Origin: Gleimia hominis
GTDB taxonomy: Bacteria > Actinomycetota > Actinomycetes > Actinomycetales > Actinomycetaceae
Length of the DNA stretch: 64,000 bases
Direction: 5' to 3'
Assembly (NCBI RefSeq): GCF_002871945.2
Contig: NZ_CP126963.1
Coordinates: 1,550,001 to 1,614,000 of the forward strand
How positions within the stretch are numbered: position 1 is the stretch's first letter; each line of letters starts with the position of its first letter. Below are positions 45,513 through 54,819 of this stretch, in pieces. The position numbers were made by a program, and so were the translations under genes. Below the pieces are notes generated by a model. That model was given only the letters and a program-made list of their open reading frames with translations, made no database searches and was not told the origin of the DNA.

Positions 45513-48500
45513 ATGCGCAGATTTGGCAAGCTAATAGGGGGCGTTCTGACCGCCTCATTAATACTGGCTCCCATCGCCAGTTTCGCCACCACTCAAACCA
45601 GCCCGCGCAGCGGCGAAAACAGAATCGAGAATACGCAGGCCAACATGATTTTGCGGTACAACAAACCCGGGGTCATAACCGACGCCGACGGCTCCACCGA
45701 CGGGTGGGAACACGAAGTACTCCCCATTGGTAACGGCTCGATGGGCGCCACCCTCTACGGGCAGGTGGGGGCCGAACAGATTGTCCTCAACGAAGACACA
45801 CTATGGACCGGCGGGCCAGGAACTGAGGGGTACAACTACGGCAATCCACCAGCCGACCTCCTCAAGCAGAAAAAAGCGAACCTGAAGAAAATCCAAGAAA
45901 CCATTGACACGAACGGCAGCCTGGAAGCGTCGCAAGAACTAATCAGCTCAATCGGACACCCCAAGGCCGGATACGGTAACTACCAAAACTTCGGGATCCT
46001 CAAAGTAGACACCCCAAATGCGCAGAACTACACGCAATACGAGCGCCACCTAGACATCGACCAAGCCGTTGCGGGCGTGCAGTACAACGTGGGGCAAACC
46101 CAGTTTAAACGCGAAGCCATCGCCTCTTACCCCGCCGGGGTTATTGCCCAGCACATCAGTGCAAACCAAGGCGCGGCTGTGAACTTCCACCTCACCTACG
46201 ACCGGGGGTTGACCCCCGAGTTGAAAACCCCTCAAGCGCTTTCTGAAGCTGAAGTAAAAGCAGAAGGAAACGCGATTACGCTAAGTGGTAAAAGCCCCGA
46301 CAACGGGTTGCAGTACTACGGCAAAGTGCAGGTAGTTACGGAAGGTGGCACGGTGACGGCGGGGGAAAATGGTGACCTAACCGTTAAAGACGCCGACAGC
46401 GCCACCATAATCTGGGCGGGCGGCACCAACTACGCGCAAGCATTCCCTAACTACCGCACACAAACAGCACCAAAGACCGCGGTAGACCGCAAAATAGCAC
46501 GGGCCGCCGCAACCCCGTTCGCAACCCTGCGGGCCGAACACGTGCAGGACTATCAGCATCTGTTCAACCGGGTGAAGCTGGATCTAAACGCGCCCACGCC
46601 AAACACCACCACAGAGCAATTGGTGCGCGCGTACCAAGGAACCACCGACGCGGACCGATACCTCGAAACACTCTACTTCCAATACGGCAGGTACCTCCTC
46701 ATCTCCTCCTCGCGCGAAGGCTCCCAACCCGCGAACCTGCAAGGCGTGTGGACCCGCAAAAACAACCCACCGTGGTCAGCGGATTTCCACTCGAACATTA
46801 ACTTGCAGATGAACTACTGGCCTGCCCTCACCACGAACCTCGCGGAAACCTACGACCCGTACCTGAACTTCACCTCCGACCTGGCGGAAGCCGGGCAGGT
46901 GACCGCAAAAGAACTGTTCGACGCGCGCGGCTGGGTGGTGATGAACGAAACCAACCCCTGGGGGTTCACGGGCGTATTCGACTGGCCCACGGCCTCATGG
47001 TACCCAGAAGCGAACGCGTGGCTCGCACAAGGTTTCTACCAGCGCTACCTCTACAGCAACGACAAAACCTTCTTGAGGGACCGCGCGTACCCGATGTTAA
47101 AGGCCACCTCTGAGTTCTACCAAGACTTTCTGCGCGAAGACCCGCGCGACGGATCCCTAGTGTTGAACCCCTCGTACTCGCCTGAACACGGCTACTACAC
47201 CGCTGGGGCCGCGATGAGTCAGCAAATAATCACCGAACTATTCACCTCCACGCTCGCGGCCGCTACAGACCTGGGGGTTAGCGACAGCTTCACCGAAGGG
47301 CTCGCGCAGACCCTCAAGAAAACGGATAAAGGCCTGCGGGTGCACAACGGGAAAGTACAGGAATGGAAAGACCCTGCGCTGGAACAGTCGGGGGAGCCGC
47401 ATCACCGGCACACATCGCACCTGTACGCCCTGTTCCCAGGGGAAGCAATCTCACCGGCCACCACGCCGGAACTAGCTGACGCGGCGAAAGGGACGCTGCA
47501 AGACCGTGGGGACGGTGGAACGGGCTGGTCGAAAGCGTGGAAAGTTAACTTCTGGGCGCGGCTAGGTGACGGCGACCATGCGCATTTGATGCTGCGGCAA
47601 CTACTGACACAATCGACGTACCCGAACCTGTGGGACGTGCACCCGCCGTTCCAGATTGATGGGAACTTTGGGGGTACCTCGGGGGTAGCGCAAATGCTGC
47701 TGCATGGCAATGACCAGGTGATTGACGTACTCCCAGCGCTTCCGGGGGCGTGGCGGTCCGGTTCCGTTTCTGGGTTGCGGGCACCGCGCAACGTGACGGT
47801 CAATACCCCGTGGAAAGACGGGCAAGCCACCACTATTGAGGTACATTCGCAGGATACGCAAACGTTGAGTATTCGCACTGCCCTAGCCCAAGGCCCCGTT
47901 GTGGTTCGGGATGCGGATGACAACGAAGTTAAAACCACTCGTAAAGATGGGGTAGTTAAGTTTGAGGCGCAAGCGGACACTTGGTACACGCTTACGGGGA
48001 CGACTTCGCTGACAGTTAGCTGCCCCGCACAGATCAACGCTGGCCAGCAGGCGGAAGTGGCGATCACAACCCAGGGGATTTCGGGGAACGCGAAACTACG
48101 CACTTCGGTGCCGCAAAACTGGCAGGTCTCCCCCGCAGTTGCGATTGCACCGAGGGACGTGCAGCAAGAAGGTGCGGAACCGATTGATGAGTACAACCAG
48201 CGGGCCCTCACTAAGCCCGCGCGCTTCAGTGATGCCGCTGACGGCGCCAAAACCACTACGGTTAAGGTACGCGCCCCAGAGGACACGGCGGGCACCGCGA
48301 AACTGCAGGTCACGTTAGAGGCAGCGGGTGACCAGTTGGTGCGCGAATGCTCGACCACGGTGGTTGACACCGGGGTGGTGCCCATGGGAGCTGCGAAAGT
48401 AGTGGCGTGGGATTCACAGGCCACCGAGGGGGAGGCCCGCCCCTCTGGTTTAGCGACCGCCGCTATCGATGGGGACCCGCAGACGTATTGGCACACGCGG

Positions 48501-49301
48501 TGGACACCACAAGAGGACGCGCCCCCTCATTATTTAGTAGTGGACCTGGGGAAGGAATACGACCTGACCGGTGCGATTTACACGCCGCGGCAAACGGGAG
48601 CGGTGCAGAACGGGCAGATTGGTGAATACGAGTTCAAGGTCGCGACCGACACTGAACTGCCCCAGCCGGGTGCAGACGATTACGGTACCCCCGCCGCGGG
48701 TAACACGGATGGGGTGGCGGCGTTCCCACTTGATTCTGAGGACGCATTCAAACCGGTGGCGCAAGGCCAGTGGCCAAACGCTGTGTACGAGCACCAACGC
48801 GTTGACTTAGAGGCCGATGGGCCGGTGAAAGCGCGGTACGTGATGCTGAAAGCGGGCGCGGATGTGAAGGGGCAACCGTTCACACATGTTGCAGAACTGA
48901 ACTTCCGGCAGCAACCCGAACCCCCGAGTGCGGAACTGGAAGCCGTGCCCGAACCGGACTACCCCAAACCAGCCACCGGGATCGTTCCGGGCGATGAGCC
49001 TTCTTCCAACCCTTCCGGCGGTTCTTCCGAGGGACCCTCTGCTGGTCCTTCTGACGGGTCTTCTGAGGGGCCTGCCGGTGGATCTTCCGGCGGAGCGGGG
49101 ACTCCAAGTACCCCAGCGCCGAAGCCAACTACCGGGGCTTCCGAACCATCCCAGCAAGGCGGAGCGCAGCAGAACCAGCGCGCAAATGGCGCCCACAAGT
49201 CTGGGATTGCCCGCACGGGAGCGCTGGCGATAGTACCGCTGCTGCTAGCTGGAGGTGCGCTCACAGCAGTGGGAATTGGGCTTAAACGCAGGCGCCGCTA
49301 A
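45513..49301 (+). CDS. Wall-anchored GH95 alpha-L-fucosidase with F5/8-type domain
   Basis: The 1262-residue protein has a signal peptide (to about 28) and a GH95 catalytic region (about 40-820). ANLQGVW and SNINLQMNYW (N428, N430) match the catalytic asparagines of bifidobacterial AfcA, with Glu 558 in SPEHG and Asp 686/688 in GDGDHA as further candidates. A discoidin (F5/8 C, CBM32-like) domain (about 955-1130), a PSGGSSEGPS-type spacer and an anchor with IARTG, a helix and KRRRR follow. GH95 enzymes remove alpha-1,2-fucose, the H antigen cap. The ATG at 45513 fits the signal peptide, although the ribosome site is weak. Confidence 0.92.
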   Translation: MRRFGKLIGGVLTASLILAPIASFATTQTSPRSGENRIENTQANMILRYNKPGVITDADGSTDGWEHEVLPIGNGSMGATLYGQVGAEQIVLNEDTLWTGGPGTEGYNYGNPPADLLKQKKANLKKIQETIDTNGSLEASQELISSIGHPKAGYGNYQNFGILKVDTPNAQNYTQYERHLDIDQAVAGVQYNVGQTQFKREAIASYPAGVIAQHISANQGAAVNFHLTYDRGLTPELKTPQALSEAEVKAEGNAITLSGKSPDNGLQYYGKVQVVTEGGTVTAGENGDLTVKDADSATIIWAGGTNYAQAFPNYRTQTAPKTAVDRKIARAAATPFATLRAEHVQDYQHLFNRVKLDLNAPTPNTTTEQLVRAYQGTTDADRYLETLYFQYGRYLLISSSREGSQPANLQGVWTRKNNPPWSADFHSNINLQMNYWPALTTNLAETYDPYLNFTSDLAEAGQVTAKELFDARGWVVMNETNPWGFTGVFDWPTASWYPEANAWLAQGFYQRYLYSNDKTFLRDRAYPMLKATSEFYQDFLREDPRDGSLVLNPSYSPEHGYYTAGAAMSQQIITELFTSTLAAATDLGVSDSFTEGLAQTLKKTDKGLRVHNGKVQEWKDPALEQSGEPHHRHTSHLYALFPGEAISPATTPELADAAKGTLQDRGDGGTGWSKAWKVNFWARLGDGDHAHLMLRQLLTQSTYPNLWDVHPPFQIDGNFGGTSGVAQMLLHGNDQVIDVLPALPGAWRSGSVSGLRAPRNVTVNTPWKDGQATTIEVHSQDTQTLSIRTALAQGPVVVRDADDNEVKTTRKDGVVKFEAQADTWYTLTGTTSLTVSCPAQINAGQQAEVAITTQGISGNAKLRTSVPQNWQVSPAVAIAPRDVQQEGAEPIDEYNQRALTKPARFSDAADGAKTTTVKVRAPEDTAGTAKLQVTLEAAGDQLVRECSTTVVDTGVVPMGAAKVVAWDSQATEGEARPSGLATAAIDGDPQTYWHTRWTPQEDAPPHYLVVDLGKEYDLTGAIYTPRQTGAVQNGQIGEYEFKVATDTELPQPGADDYGTPAAGNTDGVAAFPLDSEDAFKPVAQGQWPNAVYEHQRVDLEADGPVKARYVMLKAGADVKGQPFTHVAELNFRQQPEPPSAELEAVPEPDYPKPATGIVPGDEPSSNPSGGSSEGPSAGPSDGSSEGPAGGSSGGAGTPSTPAPKPTTGASEPSQQGGAQQNQRANGAHKSGIARTGALAIVPLLLAGGALTAVGIGLKRRRR

Positions 49302-49383
49302 CGGGTAACGCTTGGGCGGCGCGTGGTGCGTAGCAACCCTCAGGAGCGGAAACTTAGCGCCCCAAGTGGAAGCCTCGCGCACT

Positions 49384-49821
49384 TCAGGTAGATAACCAAA
49401 GGCCTAGCCCGGCGGTGAGCACGCACAGGACCGCGGTGCCCACACAGGTTAAGCATGCGGCCGCCCAGGTGCGGGCTGATCGGGCTACGCGTGCCATGGT
49501 GTACACGTCCATCATGGCCGTTGAGAACGTGGTGTAGCCACCCAAAAACCCGGTGGCGACCACCAGCCACACTCCCGCGTATTGCGATAGGAACCCGAAC
49601 AGCACGCCCATTACGAACGAGCCGATTAGGTTAATCAACATAATGGGCCACGCGAGTGCGCTGATCCGCCACACGGAGGTGCGGGCGGCCTCATCCAAAT
49701 AGGGCGACAGTGTGGTGGACCCCGTGTGAGCGCTCAAAAACCCGCGTAACCGTAGTTCCGTTGCGTACCGGCACAGTGCTCCAAGCCCGCCTGCGAACGG
49801 CAGTAGTATCCAAGCGATCAT
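49384..49821 (-). CDS. crcB: CrcB/FluC fluoride channel subunit
   Basis: The 145-residue protein has four transmembrane helices and the Fluc signatures GGLGALCRY near the N terminus, NLIGSFVMGV, and ATGFLGGYTTFST, whose Phe and Thr residues line the fluoride path. It is the second of two adjacent crcB genes, overlapping the first by 4 bp, and the pair should form a heterodimeric fluoride exporter. A polar insert (about 35-50) is longer than usual. Confidence 0.93.
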   Translation of the reverse strand: MIAWILLPFAGGLGALCRYATELRLRGFLSAHTGSTTLSPYLDEAARTSVWRISALAWPIMLINLIGSFVMGVLFGFLSQYAGVWLVVATGFLGGYTTFSTAMMDVYTMARVARSARTWAAACLTCVGTAVLCVLTAGLGLWLST

Positions 49822-50411
49822 CCCGGTCCCCCAGCCTGTTTTTGTGGCCCTGCGGTTCCTTGCCCGAGTTTGCCAATGAACATGCCTGAAAACACCGCCA
49901 CGTAGCCGAGCAGCAGCACCAAACCACCCTGGATCACCGCGGAGAAAGCCGCGCCCTGTGACACCTCACGCGCTAATGCCAGTGCGAACGACGAATAGGT
50001 GGTGAACGCCCCTAAGAAACCCGTGCCGGCAAGTAGTTTAATCCGATCCCAACTGGGGTTATTGCCGCGTTTACGCGCCCACACGCCAGTAAGTACCCCC
50101 ATTAGGAACGCACCCACCACGTTCACCAGTACCGTTGAAGTTGCAAGTTGGGTTTCTACCTGCATGAGGGTAATCGCAGGCCCGGTGAATAAACTGAACC
50201 CACCGCTGACAAGCGCATCGACTCCCGCGCGGGTGGAGGCACCAAGTGCTCCGCCAATAAAAATCAGTGCATAGGGGTTGAGGTGGTAGATGCGGGCATT
50301 CGCTTCGGGCTGCGCGCGATTTTCGCCGGGATTCGCTTCGGGCTGTTTACCGTTTTTACCGGCACCGTAGCCGCGTTTTAACTTCGTGCGCCGGCGGTTG
50401 GAAAACCTCAT
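49818..50411 (-). CDS. crcB: CrcB/FluC fluoride channel subunit with basic N-terminal tail
   Basis: The 197-residue protein has an N-terminal basic tail of about 47 residues, including PEANPGENRAQPEANA, before the four Fluc helices. Family motifs are GGALGASTRAG, NVVGAFLMGV and GTGFLGAFTTYSSF. The ATG at 50411 follows GGGAGGGG at ideal spacing, so the 329-residue frame from 50807 is rejected. It works with the overlapping second subunit. No clear fluoride riboswitch was recognised upstream. Confidence 0.92.
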   Translation of the reverse strand: MRFSNRRRTKLKRGYGAGKNGKQPEANPGENRAQPEANARIYHLNPYALIFIGGALGASTRAGVDALVSGGFSLFTGPAITLMQVETQLATSTVLVNVVGAFLMGVLTGVWARKRGNNPSWDRIKLLAGTGFLGAFTTYSSFALALAREVSQGAAFSAVIQGGLVLLLGYVAVFSGMFIGKLGQGTAGPQKQAGGPG

Positions 50412-50447
50412 GAAACCCCTCCCAGCGGCCAGTTTATACCCCATTCC

Positions 50448-50582
50448 CACCGGCCCGTAAACCACGTGGCTACTCGTGCGAGTAGAATCACCGGCCCGTA
50501 ACCCGCGCGGCCACACGCACACGTAAAATACGCGCATAGAGTCACCGTCCATCAACCACGTGGCTGCTTGCGCACATAAAAT
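50448..50582. repeat. Three degenerate intergenic repeats with a palindrome
   Basis: Units starting CACCGGCCCGTAAACC (50448), CACCGGCCCGTAACCC (50489) and CACCGTCCATCAACC (50543) each continue with a GTGGC- or GCGGCC-like core and end in an A-rich stretch. The first contains the perfect palindrome CTACTCG-TG-CGAGTAG at 50470-50485. They fill the space between the divergent crcB pair and gluQ. Confidence 0.6.
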
Positions 50583-50588
50583 AAGGGG

Positions 50589-51515
50589 GTGAGTAATACT
50601 GGTCGTTTCGCTCCCAGCCCGTCTGGGGACCTGCACGTGGGTAACTTGCGGACCGCGTTGTTGGCGTGGACGCTGGCTAGGCAAACTGGGCGCCGTTTCG
50701 TTCTGCGGGTAGAAGATATAGATAGGGTGCGTGAGGGGGCAGCGGCCCGTCAGGTGCAGGACTTGCGGATGCTGGGGTTGGACTGGGATGGGCCGGTGCA
50801 GTATCAATCAACGCGTCGCGCCGATCATTTGCGGGCGCTGGAAACACTGCGGTCTAAGGGATTGCTGTTTGAGTGTTTTTGCTCGCGCAAACAAATCCGA
50901 GAGGCCGCGGTCGCACCAAATGGTCAAGTGGGCCACTACCCGGGGACGTGTCGGAATCTGGATGCGCACCAGCGCGATCGCAAACGCGCCGAGCTGCTGC
51001 AGCAAGGGCGTCGCCCGGCGTGGCGTTTGAACCCTCAAGTGGAAACGTGGCCGATTGAAGACGCGGTTTGGGGTAAGCGGACGGACCCGATTGACTGCGT
51101 GGTTCTACAACGGGGGGACGGCGCGGTGGCGTATAACCTCGCGGCGGTGGTTGACGATGCGCACGCTGGGGTGGATCAGGTGGTGCGGGCGGACGACTTG
51201 CTGCAGACCTCGGCAACGCAAGCGTATTTAGCCCACGAGTTAGGGTTCACTCAGCCCACATACGTGCACGTACCCCTGGTTGTGAATGCGCGCGGAGACC
51301 GGCTAGCTAAGCGCGATGGTGCGGTGACTTTGCGTGACCTCCTGACCCTGGGGTACTCGGTGAGTGACGTTACCGAAATAATTGCCAGGTCGGTCGGGGT
51401 TCAAGCCACCACTGCCAAGCAGTTTTTGCACCGCTTCGAGTTGGCGCGCATGCCCCACTCCCCCTGGGTGTTTACGCCACCCCAGGTGCTTACCCCTCCC
51501 GCGTCACAACGCTGA
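50589..51515 (+). CDS. gluQ: Glutamyl-Q tRNA(Asp) synthetase
   Basis: The 308-residue enzyme is a glutamyl-tRNA synthetase paralogue without the anticodon-binding half. It attaches glutamate to queuosine in tRNA-Asp. The HIGH-like motif is HVGN (16-19), the KMSKS-like motif is LAKRDG (239-244), and the zinc ligands C97, C99, Y117 and C121 are the GluQRS set. The GTG start at 50589 lies directly after AAGGGG, an unusually tight spacing, but no other start keeps the conserved FAPSPSGDLHVGN intact. Confidence 0.92.
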   Translation: MSNTGRFAPSPSGDLHVGNLRTALLAWTLARQTGRRFVLRVEDIDRVREGAAARQVQDLRMLGLDWDGPVQYQSTRRADHLRALETLRSKGLLFECFCSRKQIREAAVAPNGQVGHYPGTCRNLDAHQRDRKRAELLQQGRRPAWRLNPQVETWPIEDAVWGKRTDPIDCVVLQRGDGAVAYNLAAVVDDAHAGVDQVVRADDLLQTSATQAYLAHELGFTQPTYVHVPLVVNARGDRLAKRDGAVTLRDLLTLGYSVSDVTEIIARSVGVQATTAKQFLHRFELARMPHSPWVFTPPQVLTPPASQR

Positions 51516-51570
51516 GGTACTTCGCACCTGAACGCGTGCGATTGCCTGCGATGCATACCGGCCTTCGGTC

Positions 51571-53187
51571 TTATTTGCGGAGCCGGTCGGCGCGACGTTT
51601 GTCGACCCAGCCGATGCTTATCGCAATGGTTTGGATACCTAGCACGATGCACAGCGCGGTCACGGTTCCCCACGAGTATCCCACCGCGGGCACTGCTGCG
51701 AAGAACACTGCGGTGATGATCGCGTTACCGATTGCGGTGGCGAGGCGTTCCACAGTTTGTTTAACCCCACCGGCAGCACCACCGTGTTTGACGGGCACCT
51801 CATCTAGGGACAGGGTTTGGTTGGCAGACCCAACCGCGCCTTGTCCGAACCCGAGTATAGCCAGCGTTAGAATCACCCAGTAGATAGATAGGCCAAACAT
51901 TTCGTGACACGCCACCACGACGGCGGTCAGTGCGGTACCGACCATCATTGTGCCGAGCGCGATTTGGATAACGGAACGCCCCCAGGTGAGTGCCCGTTCG
52001 GAAGACCAGCGGGCCGCAAACATAGAAACCAGGGCGTTTGGTACTGAGAAGCTCCCGGCCGCCAGAGCACTGAACGCAAGACCGTTTTGCAGGAAAATAG
52101 CGGAGATTACGAATATGGACGTGGACCCTAAGAAGTACGCGCCGGACACGGCTGTACCGAAGGAAAATGAGGGGATCCGCAGCAGATCTGGATCCACCAT
52201 CGCGTAGTTACCGCGGTTCTTATACCAGTTCTCCCACGCGTACCAGGCGAACAGCAGCCCGATGCCCGCGGCGAAAACCAGCAGCAGCCACCACTTGAAA
52301 GTGTGGGAAGTGAACGGCAGCATAATTCCCAGTACTGCGGCGGTAACGAGTAGCGCCCCAACGGGGTCAAGGTCAATCTTCTGCTTGGATCGCGGCTCGC
52401 CGCTGGTCGCGTCAGGCTGTGCTGCAGCGGGGCTTTGCCCCCGGTTTTCACGTTTATTTCGGCGGTTGTCGCGCCGCGCTTGCTTGCGAGCACGCCGCCG
52501 CCGAATCCACATTCGTTCGCGTTCAAACGGCAGCCAGATGAATGCGAGTGCGATACCAAGCAGGCCGAGGGGCAGGTACATCATGAATGTGTAGCGCCAC
52601 CCAATGGTTGGGCCGAACAGGTTAATGATCGCCCCGGCAATCGGTGGCCCCACAGCAACCGCAACCGCAACCACCATGCCGAACAAGCCGAACGCTCGCG
52701 CCCGGGCTTGGCCAGAGAAGGTTTGTTGGATAATCCCCATAATCTGCGGAGAGTAGATACCCCCGCCGATGCCTTGGATGATACGAAAAATGTTCAGGTG
52801 CGTCGGGTCGGAAGAGATTGCGCACAGGGCGGAGCCGATGGTGAATATCACCAAGCCGATTTGGAACAGTAGGCCCCGTCCGAAAAGGTCCCCCAGCCGC
52901 CCCGCAGGAATTAGGGAGATACCGATCGCGAGGGCGTAGCCAGACAGCACCCACTGCAAGCTCGCGTCGGAAGCCTGTAGGGATTTGCCGATTGTTGGGA
53001 GCGCGACGTTCACGGATGACACGGCCACCAACGACATTGCTAGTGGCACGAGTAGTACCACGAGGATCCTGCTGGGGGTGAATACGCGTTTTACGCCTGG
53101 GATGCGGATTTCCCCGCTGTTGTTTTCGTCTGGTTGCTTGAACCCTTCTTCTTTGCCAACTGACAAAGCCGAGCCTTCTTTCTCCAC
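51571..53187 (-). CDS. MFS drug/solute exporter, DHA2 (14-helix) family
   Basis: The 538-residue transporter has the DHA2 pattern: VNVALPTIGKSLQ in helix 1, motif A GRLGDLFGRG and motif C-like GPPIAGAI. About 14 helices are interrupted by a basic, Arg-rich cytoplasmic loop (about 210-260). Relatives export drugs, dyes or metabolites. The first 35 residues are a polar tail, and a start a few codons inside the GTG at 53187 is possible. Confidence 0.87.
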   Translation of the reverse strand: MEKEGSALSVGKEEGFKQPDENNSGEIRIPGVKRVFTPSRILVVLLVPLAMSLVAVSSVNVALPTIGKSLQASDASLQWVLSGYALAIGISLIPAGRLGDLFGRGLLFQIGLVIFTIGSALCAISSDPTHLNIFRIIQGIGGGIYSPQIMGIIQQTFSGQARARAFGLFGMVVAVAVAVGPPIAGAIINLFGPTIGWRYTFMMYLPLGLLGIALAFIWLPFERERMWIRRRRARKQARRDNRRNKRENRGQSPAAAQPDATSGEPRSKQKIDLDPVGALLVTAAVLGIMLPFTSHTFKWWLLLVFAAGIGLLFAWYAWENWYKNRGNYAMVDPDLLRIPSFSFGTAVSGAYFLGSTSIFVISAIFLQNGLAFSALAAGSFSVPNALVSMFAARWSSERALTWGRSVIQIALGTMMVGTALTAVVVACHEMFGLSIYWVILTLAILGFGQGAVGSANQTLSLDEVPVKHGGAAGGVKQTVERLATAIGNAIITAVFFAAVPAVGYSWGTVTALCIVLGIQTIAISIGWVDKRRADRLRK

Positions 53188-53305
53188 ATTGTTCTTCAGC
53201 TTTCGATCTTCTCAGACTTCGCAGAAATGGAACAAGCGGAAATTCGTAAATCACATTTCTGCGTTTGCGCCCGGTGCGCTGCCGATTAGTTGGCGTGCAC
53301 ATAGC

Positions 53306-53345
53306 CCGCCCCCATAGCGTGTTGTACATGTAACCATGGGGGCGG
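53306..53345. terminator. Perfect 10-bp hairpin between mgtE and the MFS gene
   Basis: CCGCCCCCAT pairs with ATGGGGGCGG around a 20-base loop, and TTTTATTTT follows on the plus strand. The loop holds the palindrome TACATGTA. It can terminate plus-strand transcription, yet both neighbours are on the minus strand, so it may instead be an operator for the MFS gene. Confidence 0.5.
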
Positions 53346-53398
53346 TTTTATTTTCGTTTGAGGTACTTGCGCGGGCGGTGCAAGCACCTTCTGTTTGT

Positions 53399-54745
53399 TT
53401 ATATTCCGAGTACGGTTTTGGCGATGAGGAAGTAGAGGATCAGGCCGGTGGCGTCACAGAACGTGGAGATGAAGGGGTTGGAGAACACTGCGGGGTCTGC
53501 GCCCACCACCCGGGCGATGATCGGCATTACGCCACCGACGGAAGCGGCCATCGTGCAGATGGACAGCAGTGTCAGCCCAATAACCAGGCCGATCTGGTAG
53601 TTGAACACGAGGGAGGCGAGGATGAATCCGATTCCACCAAGCACGGCACCGAGGGTGAAGCCAACGCGAACTTCCCGGCCTAGTACGCGCACAACGTCGC
53701 GTTTCTCTACGTCTCCGAGTGCGAGGGCACGGGTGACGGTGGTGGCTGCTTGGTTACCGGTGTTCCCACCCGTACCGGTGAGAAGGGGGATGAACAGGGC
53801 TAGGGTAACGACTTTGTCGAGTGTGGATTCGAACGTGTCGAGCACGTGCACGGTGAGGATTGCGGATAGTGCCAGCACCAGCAGCCAGACTATACGGGAC
53901 CGCACGATCCGTAGCACTGGGGTCGCGAGATAGGGTTGGCCCAACGGTTCGGACGCACCTGAACGCGCGGAGTCTTCGGTGTCCTCAACTTCAACGATAT
54001 CTGCGGCGTCGTCCCACATTAGGAGGCCGACGTAGCGTTCTTGACTGTCCACGATCGGCATGGCCAGTAGGTCTAGGGGGAGGAACCAGCGGGCTGTGGT
54101 TTCGGCGTCGTCGTTCACGTGGGCGCGCACGGCTTCTGTCATGAGTTCCGAAATTATGGTTGACGATTCCGCCATAAACAGTTCCCGCAGCGAGGTGACG
54201 CCAACGAGTTTGCGTTGCCTATCTACTACCGGCAGGGTGTAGATGGTTTCCATGTCGTTTGCTACGTGCCGGACGATTGCGAGCGCGTCGCCGACTGTCA
54301 TGTCGTCGTGGATGTCCACGATTTCTGGAGACATGTGGCGGCCGATTACGTCTTTTGGAAACCCGAGTAGTTTGCTGGTGGACTCGCGTTCTTGTTTTGT
54401 GAGGTTTGAGAACAGTTTGCGAGCTACGGATTGTGGTAGTTCGTCCAGTAGGGAAACTCGGTCGTCTGGATCTAGTTCGTCGAAGAACTCGAGTACTTCT
54501 TCGGTGCGCAGCGCCGTGATGAGGTCCGCTTGGTGTGCGGGGTCGAGCGTTTCGAATAGGCGCGAGGCGCGGTCTAGGTCAAGTAGGCGCAGCACCACCG
54601 CCGCTTTAGCTTTCGGGATGCGTTCCACGAGCGCGGTGAGCTCGGGGATGCTCAGGGAGGTTATTAGGGCGGAAACCTGTTTCGCGTTTTTCGCGGTGAT
54701 ACTTTGCGATAGCAAATCTTCTATTTGCTCTACGGTTTCTTCCAT
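53399..54745 (-). CDS. mgtE: Magnesium transporter MgtE
   Basis: The 448-residue protein has the MgtE layout: a helical N domain (about 1-130, with LPQSVARKLFSNL and ERESTSKLLGFP), a CBS pair (about 135-250, with LPVVDRQRKLVGV and MPIVDSQERYVGLL) and five transmembrane helices. The selectivity region reads PLLTGTGGNTGNQAAT. MgtE is a Mg2+ channel gated by cell Mg2+ through its N and CBS domains. AGGAGG lies five bases before the ATG. No Mg-sensing leader is visible in the short upstream gap. Confidence 0.95.
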   Translation of the reverse strand: MEETVEQIEDLLSQSITAKNAKQVSALITSLSIPELTALVERIPKAKAAVVLRLLDLDRASRLFETLDPAHQADLITALRTEEVLEFFDELDPDDRVSLLDELPQSVARKLFSNLTKQERESTSKLLGFPKDVIGRHMSPEIVDIHDDMTVGDALAIVRHVANDMETIYTLPVVDRQRKLVGVTSLRELFMAESSTIISELMTEAVRAHVNDDAETTARWFLPLDLLAMPIVDSQERYVGLLMWDDAADIVEVEDTEDSARSGASEPLGQPYLATPVLRIVRSRIVWLLVLALSAILTVHVLDTFESTLDKVVTLALFIPLLTGTGGNTGNQAATTVTRALALGDVEKRDVVRVLGREVRVGFTLGAVLGGIGFILASLVFNYQIGLVIGLTLLSICTMAASVGGVMPIIARVVGADPAVFSNPFISTFCDATGLILYFLIAKTVLGI

Positions 54746-54819
54746 GATGCCTCCTTCGCTCCCCCGTTACCCTATCGCATGGACGCTCATTAGAGCATTA
54801 TGCGTGAGAGGGTAGTTGC

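Noticed and set aside
47402..48496. 364-codon open frame antisense to the GH95 gene
   Set aside because: It lies wholly within a convincing GH95 coding region, has low-complexity Ser/Val/Cys-rich sequence and no ribosome site or domain.
50412..50588. Possible fluoride riboswitch before the crcB pair
   Set aside because: I could not match the conserved pseudoknot pattern. The structure seen is better described as degenerate repeats with a palindrome.
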